This document shows, piece by piece, positions 36,503 through 48,550 of a stretch of 64,000 bases of DNA. Position numbers and translations under genes: made by a program. Position 1 is the first letter of the stretch. Each line of letters opens with the position of its first letter. The notes beneath the pieces were generated by a model that was given only the letters and a program-made list of their open reading frames with translations, searched no databases and had not been told where the DNA came from. Source of the DNA: Gonium pectorale (taxonomy: Eukaryota > Chlorophyta > Chlorophyceae > Chlamydomonadales > Volvocaceae). Location of the stretch: NCBI GenBank assembly GCA_001584585.1, contig LSYV01000054.1, positions 53,832-117,831 on the forward strand. Reading direction: 5' to 3'.

Positions 36503-37905
36503 TTACACGGGGATCTGCTCCCCGGTGCGGGCCATGAACTTGTCGAGGTCGCCGCGCGTGGCGGGGAAGATCTCCACGTACCGAGTCCCCATGAGCTGCT
36601 TGTCCTTGTTCCGCGCGATGCTGGCCTCCTGCGGCGTGTTGAACTGCACTAGCGCCATGCCCGTGGGCCGCCCGCCGTCGGTCCACATGTGAACTCTGCG
36701 GAGGGAGTTAGACCCGGGATGGGGGAACAGCAGTCAGTGAAGGGGCATAAAAGCATGGGGAAAGAGGTGGTCCTGAAATCAGCAGCAAGCATGAAGTCCA
36801 AGAGCGCAGCGGGAAGACGGGGCATCGCCACGGCAGGCCAGTGCCCGTCAGGCAAAAGGTACTTCTCTATCCCGCGTATTGCAAAGGAAGCAGCGCAGGC
36901 CAAAGGAAGCCAAAGCGCTCGGGCATGTAAAATCTTCCCCGCAGTCAATACTTGCAAACACGTACCGCGAGGGGTCCAGGCGCGGGATGCCCAGGGTACC
37001 GTCGTCGAAGAAGGCGATGATGTCATCGGGCACAGCGGCGAAGGGCAGGCCGCGGAGCTTGAGCCAGGTGGTGCCACCGCCCATACCCATGCTGCCGCGG
37101 CCGCCGCCCATGCCCATGCCGCCCCCGTAGCCTCCTTGCCCGTAGCCCATCATGCCCATGTCGCCGCCCATTCCCATGCCCATGCCCATCATGGACTGGT
37201 CATAGCCGCCCATCATGGGGTTGTAGCCGCCCATGCCGCCCATCGACGGGTCCATCATGCCCATGTTGCCCATGCCGCCACCGTAGCGACCCGACATGTT
37301 GTCCCCGGTGACGTACCCGCATACTGCCCGGTAGTAGTCCTGCGCAAAAGGCAGGCGTTTAAGGCTCGAGCGCGACAGCAGACAACTCAGATCCGGCCTG
37401 ATTTCGGCGCGACTTCCAGCGCTCACCCGCTTCTGCGCTGGGAAAATCTCGATGAAGCGCTGCCCGATGAACTGTCGGTGCTTTTGAAGAGCCGCCTCGA
37501 CCAGCTGCAGGGAGCCCAGGACCACGAAGGCCTCCCCCGAGAACCGCCCATCCCGCTTCACCATGACGATATCGACCGGTTCCAGCTCCTATGCGCAGCG
37601 CGAGCGGCAGCCCACCCCCCAAAGATGGCCGGGTGCGAGCGGGCGAGGGTCATTCCATGGCCGCACTCGTGCGCGCGGCCCGGGCAACAAATTGCGAGCG
37701 AGCCCAAGGCAGCGAGCGCGCGCTAGAGCAGCTGCTCCCCTACCAGAAACATTTTGATGTCCCCCTCCATGACATCAAATGGCAGACCCCGCAGCCGGAC
37801 ACACGGGAAACCGTCCGAAATCTGAGCCCCGGCCCCGGCCCCGCCCGCCGCCATGCCCGGCTGCTCCAGGCCTTCAGGGCCCTCGTTCGGCCGAGCGCGC
37901 TTCAT
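36503..37905 (-). CDS. hnRNP F/H-like RNA-binding protein with two RRMs (296 aa)
   Basis: Four exons fit: 37905-37744 (ATG 37905), 37588-37427, 37339-36966 and 36695-36503. Residues about 35-108 form a first RRM starting CVRLRGLPFDV and ending RFIEIFPAQKR. Residues about 198-296 form a second one starting TWLKLRGLPFAAV and ending RYVEIFPATRGD. The L-R-G-L-P-F RNP-like motif and the R-[FY]-[IV]-E-I-F end are the signature of the quasi-RRMs in hnRNP F/H and GRSF1, which bind G-rich RNA and affect splicing and mRNA fate. Between them residues about 125-197 are almost only Gly, Met and Tyr, a low-complexity linker of the kind that promotes RNP condensates. It is probably nuclear. The exact target RNAs cannot be read from the sequence. 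Confidence 0.88.
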
Positions 37906-40482
37906 TCCGTGCTCGATTTTTGAGGCGGGAAAGTAGGGGGCGTCAAGCCGAGTTGGGTCGAGAGCGCGTAGGGCGACTATACGAGGTCAAGAGGATAAGC
38001 TGTAGGCTGGACTTCTGCGAGGCTAAAGTATGGCCCTGTCGCGCGTGTAGGCACAAATGGTAGACCGAGCGCCGTACGAAGCCGTAAATGACCGCTCTCT
38101 GCTCGAGGGCACTTCCAGGCACATAACACTGGGCCTGCAAGAGGAACCCATCATTGCAAATAGTGGTTGGGGCCTCGCTACGGCCTTCGACCCACAGGAC
38201 GGCCGATCGGCCGCAAGCCCTGGAGCCATAGGAATGCAATTGCGTGCATGTACCTCCGTCTATTGAGAAAAAACCCGCGTATGATGCCTCAATGCCTCAT
38301 AGTCGTTCCCAACTCTGGTGCCCCCTCGCCCCTGTTCGGGCTGACTGTCCAATCACCCCCCGCATCCGCCCCTGACCGCAATTGACCGCAATGGTTGGGG
38401 GCTCAAATGCTGCACGGGTACTGAGAGACTCCCGGTCGAGACGACCACGGCGCCTTGAGGAAACGCCCACTGGCGTTGCTAGAGGGCCTGAGTTTCTGCC
38501 TAGACCCAGGCAGAAACTCAGGCCCTAAGTAAAACCAAAAGGCTTACATGCGGGCTGCATCACCGATGCTGACCAGGATTCGGGTTTACAGCCCTCCTGT
38601 TAGTTGACCAATGGCCCGGCAGGAAACCCGCAGGACTCGTGCGCATGACACGTATCACCATCGGCTTGTGGCCCCTTGCGTCTGGGCAGCGTCTGCAACG
38701 ACCCTACCCCCGTATCACTGCCCATGACTATGCCGGAATGACACCCAGGCGGGTCCGGAATCTGATTAGGGGATGCCGGTTAGGCGCCCCATTGGGTACT
38801 GCCAAGGACTAACCACCGCGTCACCACTGCGGCAGCAGCGCCCTCTCCGCTGCGCTCCTCTCAGGCCCTCCATCGTCCGCTAGGTGGTGGCTACAGTCTA
38901 AGGCAGGCCGATCTCACACTGTCATGAGTGCTGTTTCGAGACCCCTAGGCCCCTTACCTGCAACTCCCTAGCGAATGCCCCATCCCTTGGCCATGAGCCG
39001 GGACAAGGCCATGAGCCAGTGCCGCAGTTGGGCTCAGCTTCAACTGGAAGGCTGGCGGTGTTTGCCATTGACGTGGCTTGGCGCGCCCTGCAAGCTGGTC
39101 TGCCTGGTCTGCCTGGGTTGGCACTAGGCGCAAGTGCCAACGCGTCACAGGCCGCCCGCCACCGATTGCCGGCTTGCCGCTCGTCGAGTTGACGCCTCGT
39201 CCCGTCGGCCTGAACCGGCCCAGCCGCCTCCCCAAATCCCAGCCCGCCCACGTGTGCTGCATCTGCGCTCTACGGCCGTCTACTACATACTCCGCCAATG
39301 ACTGCCGGGCCCTGCTCCGAGTGCCTCTCACACCCGCGGCCCCTGCACGAGAGCGGGGCCTGCATGGCTCTGGACCTCAGGGCTTGGCACAGAGCCCCAT
39401 CCTCGCACCATGGAAGGACGGAATGCGACTCAGCGCGTCGGCGGCTGGTGCCTGGTGAGGCTGCGCGCGGGCCCGAGTCGCCGTCAGAAGGCTGGACTGC
39501 GGGGCGTGGGGCGAGTTCAAGCTCGGGATCGTTGTCACGGCCGCATCTTGCATGCAGCATACCTCGGCGCCCGGCACCGGAGTAAGTTAGACACGGCGGC
39601 CATCACCCATTCCCAAGTTCATTTCTACCCACGATTGGCATCCAGTCCATGCACCCCGCCCGGACGGGCTCTGACGGGGCGGCCTTGGAAGGACTAGTGG
39701 GGAGGGGCATGCATTTCACGCAAGCTCCCCTAACGAGAAAGCCCGAAATATGCCGGCACCCGCCCGCACGTGTGATTGATAACCTTTGGCAGATGGTGGC
39801 GGTGTTACCGGCGTCCAGCGCCCAGTGACGGCAACAGCCAACCCAGGCTACGGCGCCTACTGGCTGGCACACGCCGTAAAAGTGCCGTGCGTACAGAGTG
39901 CACGGACGGCGTGGGATGTGGTATTAAACTTGCGATTACCGACTCCTAGATAGAAGCGCGGGTACAGGCGGATACCTGCGCTGGCCGGACCACAAGTGGA
40001 GGGAAAGCTTCATTGCCCGGGTAGGCTGCCGGCCATACCCACCCGCCTCGTCAATGACCTGCAAAATGCAAAGCGACAATTGAGAAGCGAAATGAAGACG
40101 AGCAGACCACAGTGCGCTAGTGTCCGAATGCACGGCACATTATTCCCCGAACGCAGGTAGAGCTGAAGGCGCACAACGGCTTTGCCGTAACATGTGCAAC
40201 CCGTGCAACAAACAATACTGCCCCTGCAACAGCCCCCTGCACGCAGAGGACCTAGGCAGCTAGCCGGTTTCTAAAGTAATGGGTATGGCATGGCCCGTCG
40301 GTCACACCGAGTGCCAGAATGTACAGTACTGGGATGCACAGTTGGTATGATGCACGCATTTCTTTTCGCGATGCATAGTATGGACCTAACACTGGGCATG
40401 AAAGAGCCCTGCAGCCATCTCAGCCAGGCAGCCAGCACGCGGTGATTGCATATCCATGCCACCCGTTCCGTTCTGGAGAACT
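37906..40482. other. 2.6-kb intergenic region, gene-poor
   Basis: This lies between the RNA-binding protein start and the 3' end of the receptor-like kinase. Short frames occur on both strands but none shows a domain, codon regularity or splice logic. It holds a perfect 19-bp inverted repeat (38483-38526) and small direct repeats, for example gaccgcaatt at 38374-38392 and ggccatgagcc near 38990-39010. It could contain a decayed mobile element, but no transposase or target duplication was found. Confidence 0.4.
38483..38526. repeat. Perfect 19-bp inverted repeat with 6-nt loop
   Basis: The left arm 38483-38501 (agggcctgagtttctgcct) is exactly complementary to the right arm 38508-38526, with the loop agaccc at 38502-38507. 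The next base pair outside does not match. A transcript would form a stable hairpin. It could be a small-RNA precursor, a foldback element end or a structured terminator; no direct evidence favours one. Confidence 0.9.
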
Positions 40483-43400
40483 TCAAGTCGGTTCCACACG
40501 CATCCCCTCCAGGCGTATGAGAATAGTACCAAACGGCGGCCGCCTATGCGGCTGCTCCTGAAGGCATTCCGCCGCCAGCGTCGGATAACCCGGCGGCAGG
40601 TGCGGCGGCCAGACCAGCACGCCCGGCGGTACCGCCCCTGCCTCCTCTGGCACCGCCGCTGCTTGCTCCGCCAGCCAGGCCCTCAGCGCCGCGCCCTCAG
40701 GCCGCGTCAGCGCCGCCGGCAGCGGCAGCCCCAGCGCCAGCTCCCACAGCACCACGCCGAACGCGTATGCGTCGCCCGCCGGCCCGGCCCGGCCGTCGCG
40801 GACGAGCTCGGGGGCCGAGTAGGCGGAGCTGCGCCCGCGGCATGTGGAGAGCGGGCACGAGGTGCGGGACAGGTTAGGGAGGCCGACGTCCGCTTGCAGC
40901 GTTCCATCCTGAGCGCCCCCAGCGGTCAGTCCGTCGACACACGCACCCACCCGACGACGCACAAAAGACGGCAGCCCCGACCAGGCAACTCTCAAGGACG
41001 CCTAGTGCCCGGCGCACGGCCCCATCCCACCACTCACCTTGCGGGGCCCGACAGGTGCGTGGTGCTGGCTTCCGGGCCATGCCTCCCGCTCAGCCTGAGG
41101 TCGTACAACTTGGCGGTGTAGCCGCACAGCGCCGAGGGTGAAGCGTGCTGGCAGCTCTGCAGCAGGATGTTCGACGAGGAGAGGCCGGCGTGGACGAAGC
41201 CGAGGGAGTGCAGGTGCGCCATGCCGCGCGCCACGTCCCGAGCCAGCGCCAGGACCACCCCCGCTGGGAGCACCGGAAGAGGCGACGGTGCGGACGGCGC
41301 GGACGGTGTGGGAGTGGCAGCGCCATCCTCCGCCCCCGCTCCTGCACCAGCTGCAGCCGCCAACGTGCCGCACTGCAGGCAGTGCCGCAGCGACCTGGCG
41401 TCACACAGCTCCTGGACCAGCGTAAGCTTCCACACCTCCATGCCATCCGTGCCCACACCGCCGCTGGCGCTGCTGGCGGCGTACGGGGATGCCGATGAGG
41501 CAGCGGGGCTGGGCGTGGACAGCAGCACCCCGCCGCCTTCACCGCCGGGGTCGCTGACCCACGGGTCGGCATCCCACAGCGGCTGCAGCACGTACGTGTA
41601 GGTCGCCACGATGTTGGGGTGCGACAGGCTGGCGCTGGTGGCCGCCTCAGCCAGCGCTCGGGCGGCCCGCGGGCTGGGACCACCATCGCTGCCGCCGTCC
41701 ACCTGCAGGAGGTACGTGCGGCCAGCGCTTGGCAACCGGAAGAGTTCAGGCGCATGGCAAACAGACCGTGTTTGTGGCAACAGCGCCTCCCCCCCCAAAT
41801 CAACAGCTTCAGCGCTCGTGCATTTGCCTTCTTGCTTGATTTGCCATAGAGCAGGCCCGGCCATGCATCCCCGCCCGGCCGAAGCCCACCCACCCCTGGG
41901 TGGTGCTGAAACAGCACGTTCTTAATCGCCACCGGCAGGCCGCGCCACGTGCCTCGATAGACCACGCCCTGCGTACCACGCCCCAGCTCGCCCGTGACCT
42001 GCAGCAGCGGAGACCACTGCTGCGGCCTTCCAGCTGCAACCGTGCCGGCGGCACCGTCGCCGGTGTGGTCCGCCATGGGAGGCGCTGGTAGGAGAAGCGA
42101 TGAGGGCAGGGGAGACATGCTCCAACTTGGACACAGGGAGGTGGGGCAGTGATCCGCCGGCCCCGCAGCGGCGGCGACCGAGCTGGTGTCGTGCGGACCG
42201 ACTGCTCGCGCCCCCACAGCCTGCCGCCCCCCCGCTGCATCTGGAATCCCCCCTACAGCGCCCGCGACGCTGCAATATTTTGACGTGCCTCCATCTTCAC
42301 CTCCACGTGTGCCCCGGCGCTTGCCCGTGTTATTTCTTCCATTGGAACTGGCGTGTCCGCTCCCAAGGCCCCGCATGATTCGTATATGGCCGTGGCTGCA
42401 GAAGGCAGAGCAAGCCAGGGGTACGGCCAAGGCCAGGCGCTCATAACGGCTCCGCTGCTTCGAGCTGTCGGCATCCGCCCCTCGGATGGCCTCGGAGCCG
42501 CATATGGCAGCTGTTTCCTCGTCGCCCTTGACCGTCGCTCCGGTCGCCTGGGACGCATCCTTTTCTCCTGTCGAGCGCGCCCCTTGGCCGCCCTCGCCAG
42601 CCAGCAAGCCGCCACGACGGCCGCCACTGCCAGCGCAGCGGCCCCGCAAGGCACCGCGACGGCGAGCGCCAACATTCTGGAGCTGCGTCCGCCCTTGTCA
42701 CCGCCTGATCCTGTCACCGCGGCCTCAGTTGACGGGTGCGCCTGTGCACTTGCGCCGGCGTTGTCACCAAGAAAGCTTCCGTTGGTGGGAAGCGACGGCG
42801 CTGGAGTGCCCGGTGCAGGCGAGTGAAGTGAGGGCTCGGGCGCATGGTGAATATTTGTGGGGGACGGAGGCGGCGCCCGTGCCTGCGAAGTCTCGGGAGA
42901 GTGCTGCTCCGGAGCTGTAGGTGGTCCGCGCGTCGCAAGCAGCTCCGGCAGCAGCAGCGATGCCTCGCTGGCGACAACCTGCCGGGGCGGGTCTGCCAGC
43001 TGCGATGCGAGCCTGACATTGCGGCCAAGCAGCCCACACCAGCGGAACTCTGAAAACGCAAGGACCGTCACCTTCACGTACGGCCGCTGCGGGCCGCTAG
43101 CTGCGGATGCGATGATGGGCTCAGAGGCAGGGCTCAGCAGGGACCCCGTCAAATGGAAGCGTACAACCGTCAGCAAGTCTGGATTCGGGCCTTGCAGGGA
43201 ACTACTTCGGATCCCGTCTGCGTTGGCCCAGGCCGCAACGAACCAGTCAAGCTCGGCCTGCGGCACCAGCAGCGTGACCCAATCCAGGAACACGTAAGGA
43301 AGACCCGCGGGTCGGTCCTGAACGCTACTGTTGGCACGGATGCTGCCGGCGATGCTGGTGGCAAAGCTGCCCATGCTGAGGCTGTCACCGATCACTGACG

Positions 43401-46400
43401 CCCGGGGGAAGGCAAACGTCCAGAGGCAAGAGCTGAAGTTGGCGAGGGCGAGCGGCAGCCCCTGGGCAAGGGCGCTGCCGTTACGTCCTAGAGGGAGTTT
43501 GGACTGGGGTGCCTCTGCCGGTGTGGGAGACATGAACTGCGGCGGTGATGGCTCCGGACGCAAGAGTGGGTCCGCCTGAGGTTGCAAGTGCGGCGGCTGG
43601 GCGATTGAGCCTTCCAGAGGGGGCGATGGCACTGTCGATGACGGCGCAGGTTGTTCGCTGGGCGGCGGCGGCGGCGGCGGGGCGTCACTCCCAAGGGACG
43701 GTGCGATTGGCTGCGGCTGCACATCAGAAGGCTGCGACGGACCCAGTCGAGGTGGCCAAGATGGACCTGGCGGCGGCGATGGCGGCGCGGGTGGCCGCTG
43801 CACCCCCTGCCACGGCCCCGCGGGCGGTGCGTTGATGAGCGTCAGGTGGCGCAACGTCAGCAGCCCCCGCCGGCCTGCCACAACGGCCGCGGAGGGCAGG
43901 GCCGCAAGGTCCAGCACCCGGCGCCACACGGGCTCGCCCATGAGCATCACCGGGAAGGTGATGGTCGCCTGGACCTGGCCAAAGCCCGGTTCAGACAATG
44001 CGGAAGAAGAGACCAGCAAGGCCAGGTCCTGGTTGAGCAGGACCGGCTTGAATGCAGCGCTGCTGTTGGCGGCCGTTTGTTGGGGGCTGAAAAGAAACGG
44101 ATCGTTGGCGTCGCTCAAATCGTACGGCAGCAGGTACTGGGCGAGTAAGCGCCCATGCAAGACAGGCTTCTGCAGCGCCATTGAGAATGGCGGGACAGTG
44201 TTGTTGGGGCCCACGGCCAATACCGCAGCAACGGCAGGCGCGATAGAAGCAGCTGCGGCGACGACTGCGGCTTCGCCCCACATGGGGGGCACAAGGGTGC
44301 AGATGCTGCCGCGACTGGTGTAGGGGCCAAAGCCGGGGACCGCGGCGGCAGCGGTGTCTCGATCCGCTGCCGCCGCTGCCGCGTTGGCTTGCTCAGCGCT
44401 GGTGCCGGTGGCAGCAGAGCTCCAGGCCGGCCGCAGCAGCACCCGCCTGAGCATAAAGCTGCTGCTGTATCCCGCGCCGCGCAGGAGAAGCAAGGCATTT
44501 GGCTCATCCGGAGCCTGCGAGCAAAGGCACAGGCACAGCCAACACGGCACCCGCAACAGGAGCGCGGCGACGTCGGGACCACGTTGACACCGCACCGTGT
44601 CCAATACGCTGGGTATTTACCCAAAGCTAAGACATAAAGTCAGCTTCCCAAGGACGGACCGATGTGGTCGGGATGAAGCACGAGGCGGAGCCCTCGGAGC
44701 GAGCGCATTAGCACGCACGACCCCAGCGTGGCGGCACAGCTGCACACATGGCATCGGCTGCCACCGACAGCTGGCGGCAGAGACGGGCAGAGGAGCCGTG
44801 TCGTGGGACCGCAGGCTTACACAGGAATGTGCAGGAATGCTAAAAAACAAAGAGCCCTAACGCACCGGCGACGTCTTGCGGCGGCCTAGGCATGTTTCTT
44901 ACGCACCTGCACGGCGGCAAAGTCTGGCGGGACAACCACTACCAGCGTCTGCAGGTTGCCGAGTGGGCTGGCGTCCCCCACACACAGGTACGGCGCCAGC
45001 GCCGCCGGCAGCGCCACACCTGCTTGATTGAACCACATCGCCAGCTCCTCCGGCGGCAGCTCTACGGCCACGTCCTGAGCCACCAGCACACCCGGCAGGC
45101 TGCCAAAGCCGCGTGGGACGCCCGCGAACGCCCACAGCCCGAGACGCAGCAGGCTGCGAGGCATATCCCCGGGCGGCCCCACTGGCAGGCCCGCAAGCGT
45201 GAGGTTGGCGAGGTGGACGGTGCCTTGGTTCAGTCGGTTATTAGCGTTCCGGTTCCGGTGGGTGATGTTGAATACAGAGGTAAGGCCACCCAGGTGCAAT
45301 ACTGTGCGGCCGTTGGGTGGTCCGGCGACGATGGTCACAATGCTCACGGCAATGGAGGGCACAGCCTCCGACTCCGCCGTGGAACCCAACGGGCACCCTG
45401 GGCCTGCGGTGGCGCTGCCGCCGCCGCCGCTACGGCTGGTAGCGGTTGGAGCCGTGGCGGCGACGGCGCAGACGTCCTGCGCCGTCAGCGTCACGTTGGT
45501 CGCGAGGAACACGTACAGCGGCGGCCGGTCTCGGGCAGCGGAGTCTGTGAAGAACAGCAGGTCTGCGGTGGCCGAGGCGGCTGCCACGGCTTCCACCAGC
45601 TGCCGGCTGCTGGAGACTACAGCCGACAGGCAGCTGTATGGCAGCAGTTCTGCCGTACATGTCACTGTCGCGTTGTCCGCCTCCAAGCCTTGCGTCGTCA
45701 GGCGGTGGAGCGTCAGAGAGGAGGGTGAGACGCTGACGTTGGGGCTCGGCATGGGCAGCGAACAGGCGAATGACTGGTGGAGTGCCAGCGAGGCGCATGA
45801 GGGAGTGGACATGGACACGTCGACCAGGCGCAGCCGCGCGCCGGCGCCCATGCGGAAGGCGAGTGGCACCAGGAAGGTGCTGGCGGGCAGCGGGAAGGGG
45901 CGCGTGGGCAGCGCCAATCCCGTGATCCGCAGGCCGCGGAGTTCTAGCGTGCCGTTGGGAGGGACAATGAAGAGCGGCGAAGAGGTCGAGGGGAGCTGAA
46001 GTATAGGGACAGAGCCAACGTCTGCTGAGGTGCTTGCAATGGGCGGTCCTGCTGGGCAGGGCGGCGCCCCTGAGGTGCCATTTGGGGCAGTGCCAGAGGG
46101 AGTAGCGGTTCCAGGCGACGCATCACAGGGAGCTAGGCCGGCAGCGGTGGCGGCCTCCAGGATGGTAAAAGCCGGGAGGGTCGCGGGCGGCCCTAACTGC
46201 AGGCTGTCGATGCCCCACACGCGGCAAGAGAGCACGGCGACAACCCTTGGGGTCGACCCGCCCGCTTCCACCTGCTGGCGCTGTTGCTGCACTGCGCATC
46301 GCGAAGCTAGGAAAGCCGCAGGAGGAAGCGGCTCGGCGGTAGACGCGAGGCTCCCGCCCACAGCGAAGAGGACCGCGACGAAGGATGCGAGATGCGTCAT
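40483..46400 (-). CDS. Receptor-like protein kinase of the TKL type, probable pseudokinase
   Basis: Exons are 46400-44907, 44514 to about 42,280, about 42,080-41894, 41702-41038 and 40828-40483. Only the end of exon 2 and the start of exon 3 are uncertain. The ATG at 46400 opens a signal peptide (SFVAVLFAVGGSLAS). A ~500-residue ectodomain with beta-helix-like strands follows, of the kind seen in volvocalean TKL kinases. Exon 2 adds a second extracellular part, a long Pro/Ser linker and one transmembrane helix near 42,600-42,680. The kinase domain has a full Gly loop (GRGTQG) and VAIK lysine (LPVAIKN). The catalytic loop reads FVHAGLSSSNILL instead of H-R/G-D, and the DFG position reads YDLRLS. 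APE (YSAPELV) and the C-lobe WELALG are kept. With catalytic Asp and DFG missing it is probably a signalling scaffold. The ligand is unknown. Confidence 0.82.
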
Positions 46401-48550
46401 ATGTATAAACACGGCTTCTTGTAAACCCGGAGATGCCAGTTCCTCAACGGCATGCTAGGTTGCGTAGGCATGCTAGGTTGCGTCGGGGTAAGAAGGCACT
46501 GCATATACGCAGTCTCCAGGATGCTTCCCGCACTACGGAGCCAGACGTGTAACCACCTTTACTCTGGTATGGGGTGCGACCGTAGCATATGAGATAGAAC
46601 AAAATTGCAATATGCTCCTGAGTTGCATATGTGCACGACATCTAAATGTACATGCAACAGCGCCCTAAAAGAGCTAGGGAGCCTGTGCCTCACTTTTTGT
46701 ACCTTCTGTACTTTTAGTTACTTCCCGCGCAAGTTTGGCCCAGTCACAGTCTCAGTCTCACATTACATTACAAAAATGCCTGGGCTAGATTCCGCGAACC
46801 CTCAAACCCTCAAAGTGCCATCATCCTTGTAGCGGGGATACCCCGTGGGGATACCCCCAGCTGTTGCCCCCACCGCACCCTGCAACGCCAAGCATTCCAG
46901 CCACATCATGATGATCTGTGTGCGACCGGCAGTGTGTGGGCAACAGTGGAGGAGTCCATGCACGGCACGACGGGTGCACGGGCTTCGCACAAGCAGACGA
47001 CGAGCGTCGTCGGGCCTACGCACGGAGGACCATTCCCGTTGATCCAGCCTTGCTTTGTTACGGCCTCCTCCCGCTTGGCACCAAGCGTTTGCCCCCCTCA
47101 TCCCGTTCCTCGTCTGCCGTGTACAGTAGGTGTGGCGTCGCGGTGGCTAGGCTGGACTGCTCTGACTGTCTGACAGACTGACATCCCCATTCTTCCGACC
47201 CGCAAAGGTATGCACGAGTAGTGGGAACCCGCCCTTCCATTCTGCTTGTATCCTGGGCGTGTACGCTCCCGTACGGCCGCGAGCTGTGGGCCCGCCGTAC
47301 AGTCCTTGTCAAGCTGCCAGGCATCCAGCAGGGGAGAAGGTTCTCCCTTGGAACGGAGCATGCACCCAGCTGAGCTAGGCTTGCCGCTGTAGTCCCTCCA
47401 CAACAGACGATTGTGGTGGTTAGCTGTGCCACCGAATGCCGTGCCGTCAATTGGGCGCGACAGCTCCCCCTTCATCTGCGGCGCTTTCGCTTAAGCAAGC
47501 TGCTGGCTTACGCTAGCATCTTCTCTTGGTTGGTTACGAGGTTGCTCAGCACTCACATTCCTCTTTGGTTTAATTACATGCCTTGCTGTGACCACCTTCT
47601 GGGCCAACTACATTTCTACATGCATTCTTACATGCCCTAACACAGCGCGCATGGCAGCCCGCTGCGGCAGCGCCTGCTGCTTACAGCTGCCGCCTGCTGC
47701 CGGCTTGACCAGAATTACCAGAGCGTGCACATGCGCACATGCAAGGCATGCGTAACGAGGCTCTCGTGGCGGCGGCTGCGCGTGGCCGATTGGTACGAAG
47801 CTGGTGTACAGACGACCCGCAACTGCAACGCGCTCTGACATTGGTACCTCTGCTGACCGGCACGCCCGCCCGCATGCAGCGGCGCTTAACGTGCATGCGG
47901 GGATGCGGGAATCGAAGGCCCCGCCGCCGTGCCTGCCGCCGGTGTATGCCAAAGATGTACATGAGTTGACATAGATTCAGAATCAATCAAGCACTTGGTG
48001 GTATTAGCACACAGTGCTAATACGGTGCTAATACGGTGACCACGATTATATGGAAGCTGCAGAGAAACAGGGAGCCCGCCCATCCCCCCTAAAGGAGGAT
48101 CGTCAGGGATGGCCCCATATCGACATGTCATCACCCGTTCCTTTCGCTGAAGCCACGTCGGAGGCCTCAGCCCACGCAGGGTTGTTGGTGTAATTCGGTG
48201 ACGACTTCCCAGTCGGGAGCCGGCAACACACTAACGGTCTGACGGCACTGTACTGTGTAGTGTAGGAGCTGTACGTTCTACGCTGATGATAGACGGGCCG
48301 AATGAGTTGAGGCACGAGCGGAGGCGGGGTGTGAGGATGGGTATGGGTCGCAACAGCCGACACTCCCGCACAGAGCTCCCGCAGTACCCGCACCATACGA
48401 TAACGGCTCGCGGTACCGGGTGCGGAAAGGCTTCCATTTACATGCCGTTATACTGCTGCAACATACCTAATCGCTCAGCCGAGAGGGTGCTTGCGGCGAA
48501 AGCCCGAGCCGGTTCTATTATCGCAATGAAGGATACATAACCATTGCAGA
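46401..48550. other. Divergent intergenic region between kinase and ankyrin genes
   Basis: This 2.15-kb stretch separates the start codons of the minus-strand receptor kinase and the plus-strand ankyrin gene, so both promoters lie here. Frames are short and unconvincing. At 48013-48037 a 12-base unit (gtgctaatacgg) is repeated twice. No RNA gene was recognised. Confidence 0.4.

Noticed and set aside
40483..42649. Active protein kinase annotation from the long open frame
   Set aside because: Catalytic-loop Asp and DFG are replaced, read directly from the minus strand, so activity should not be assumed.
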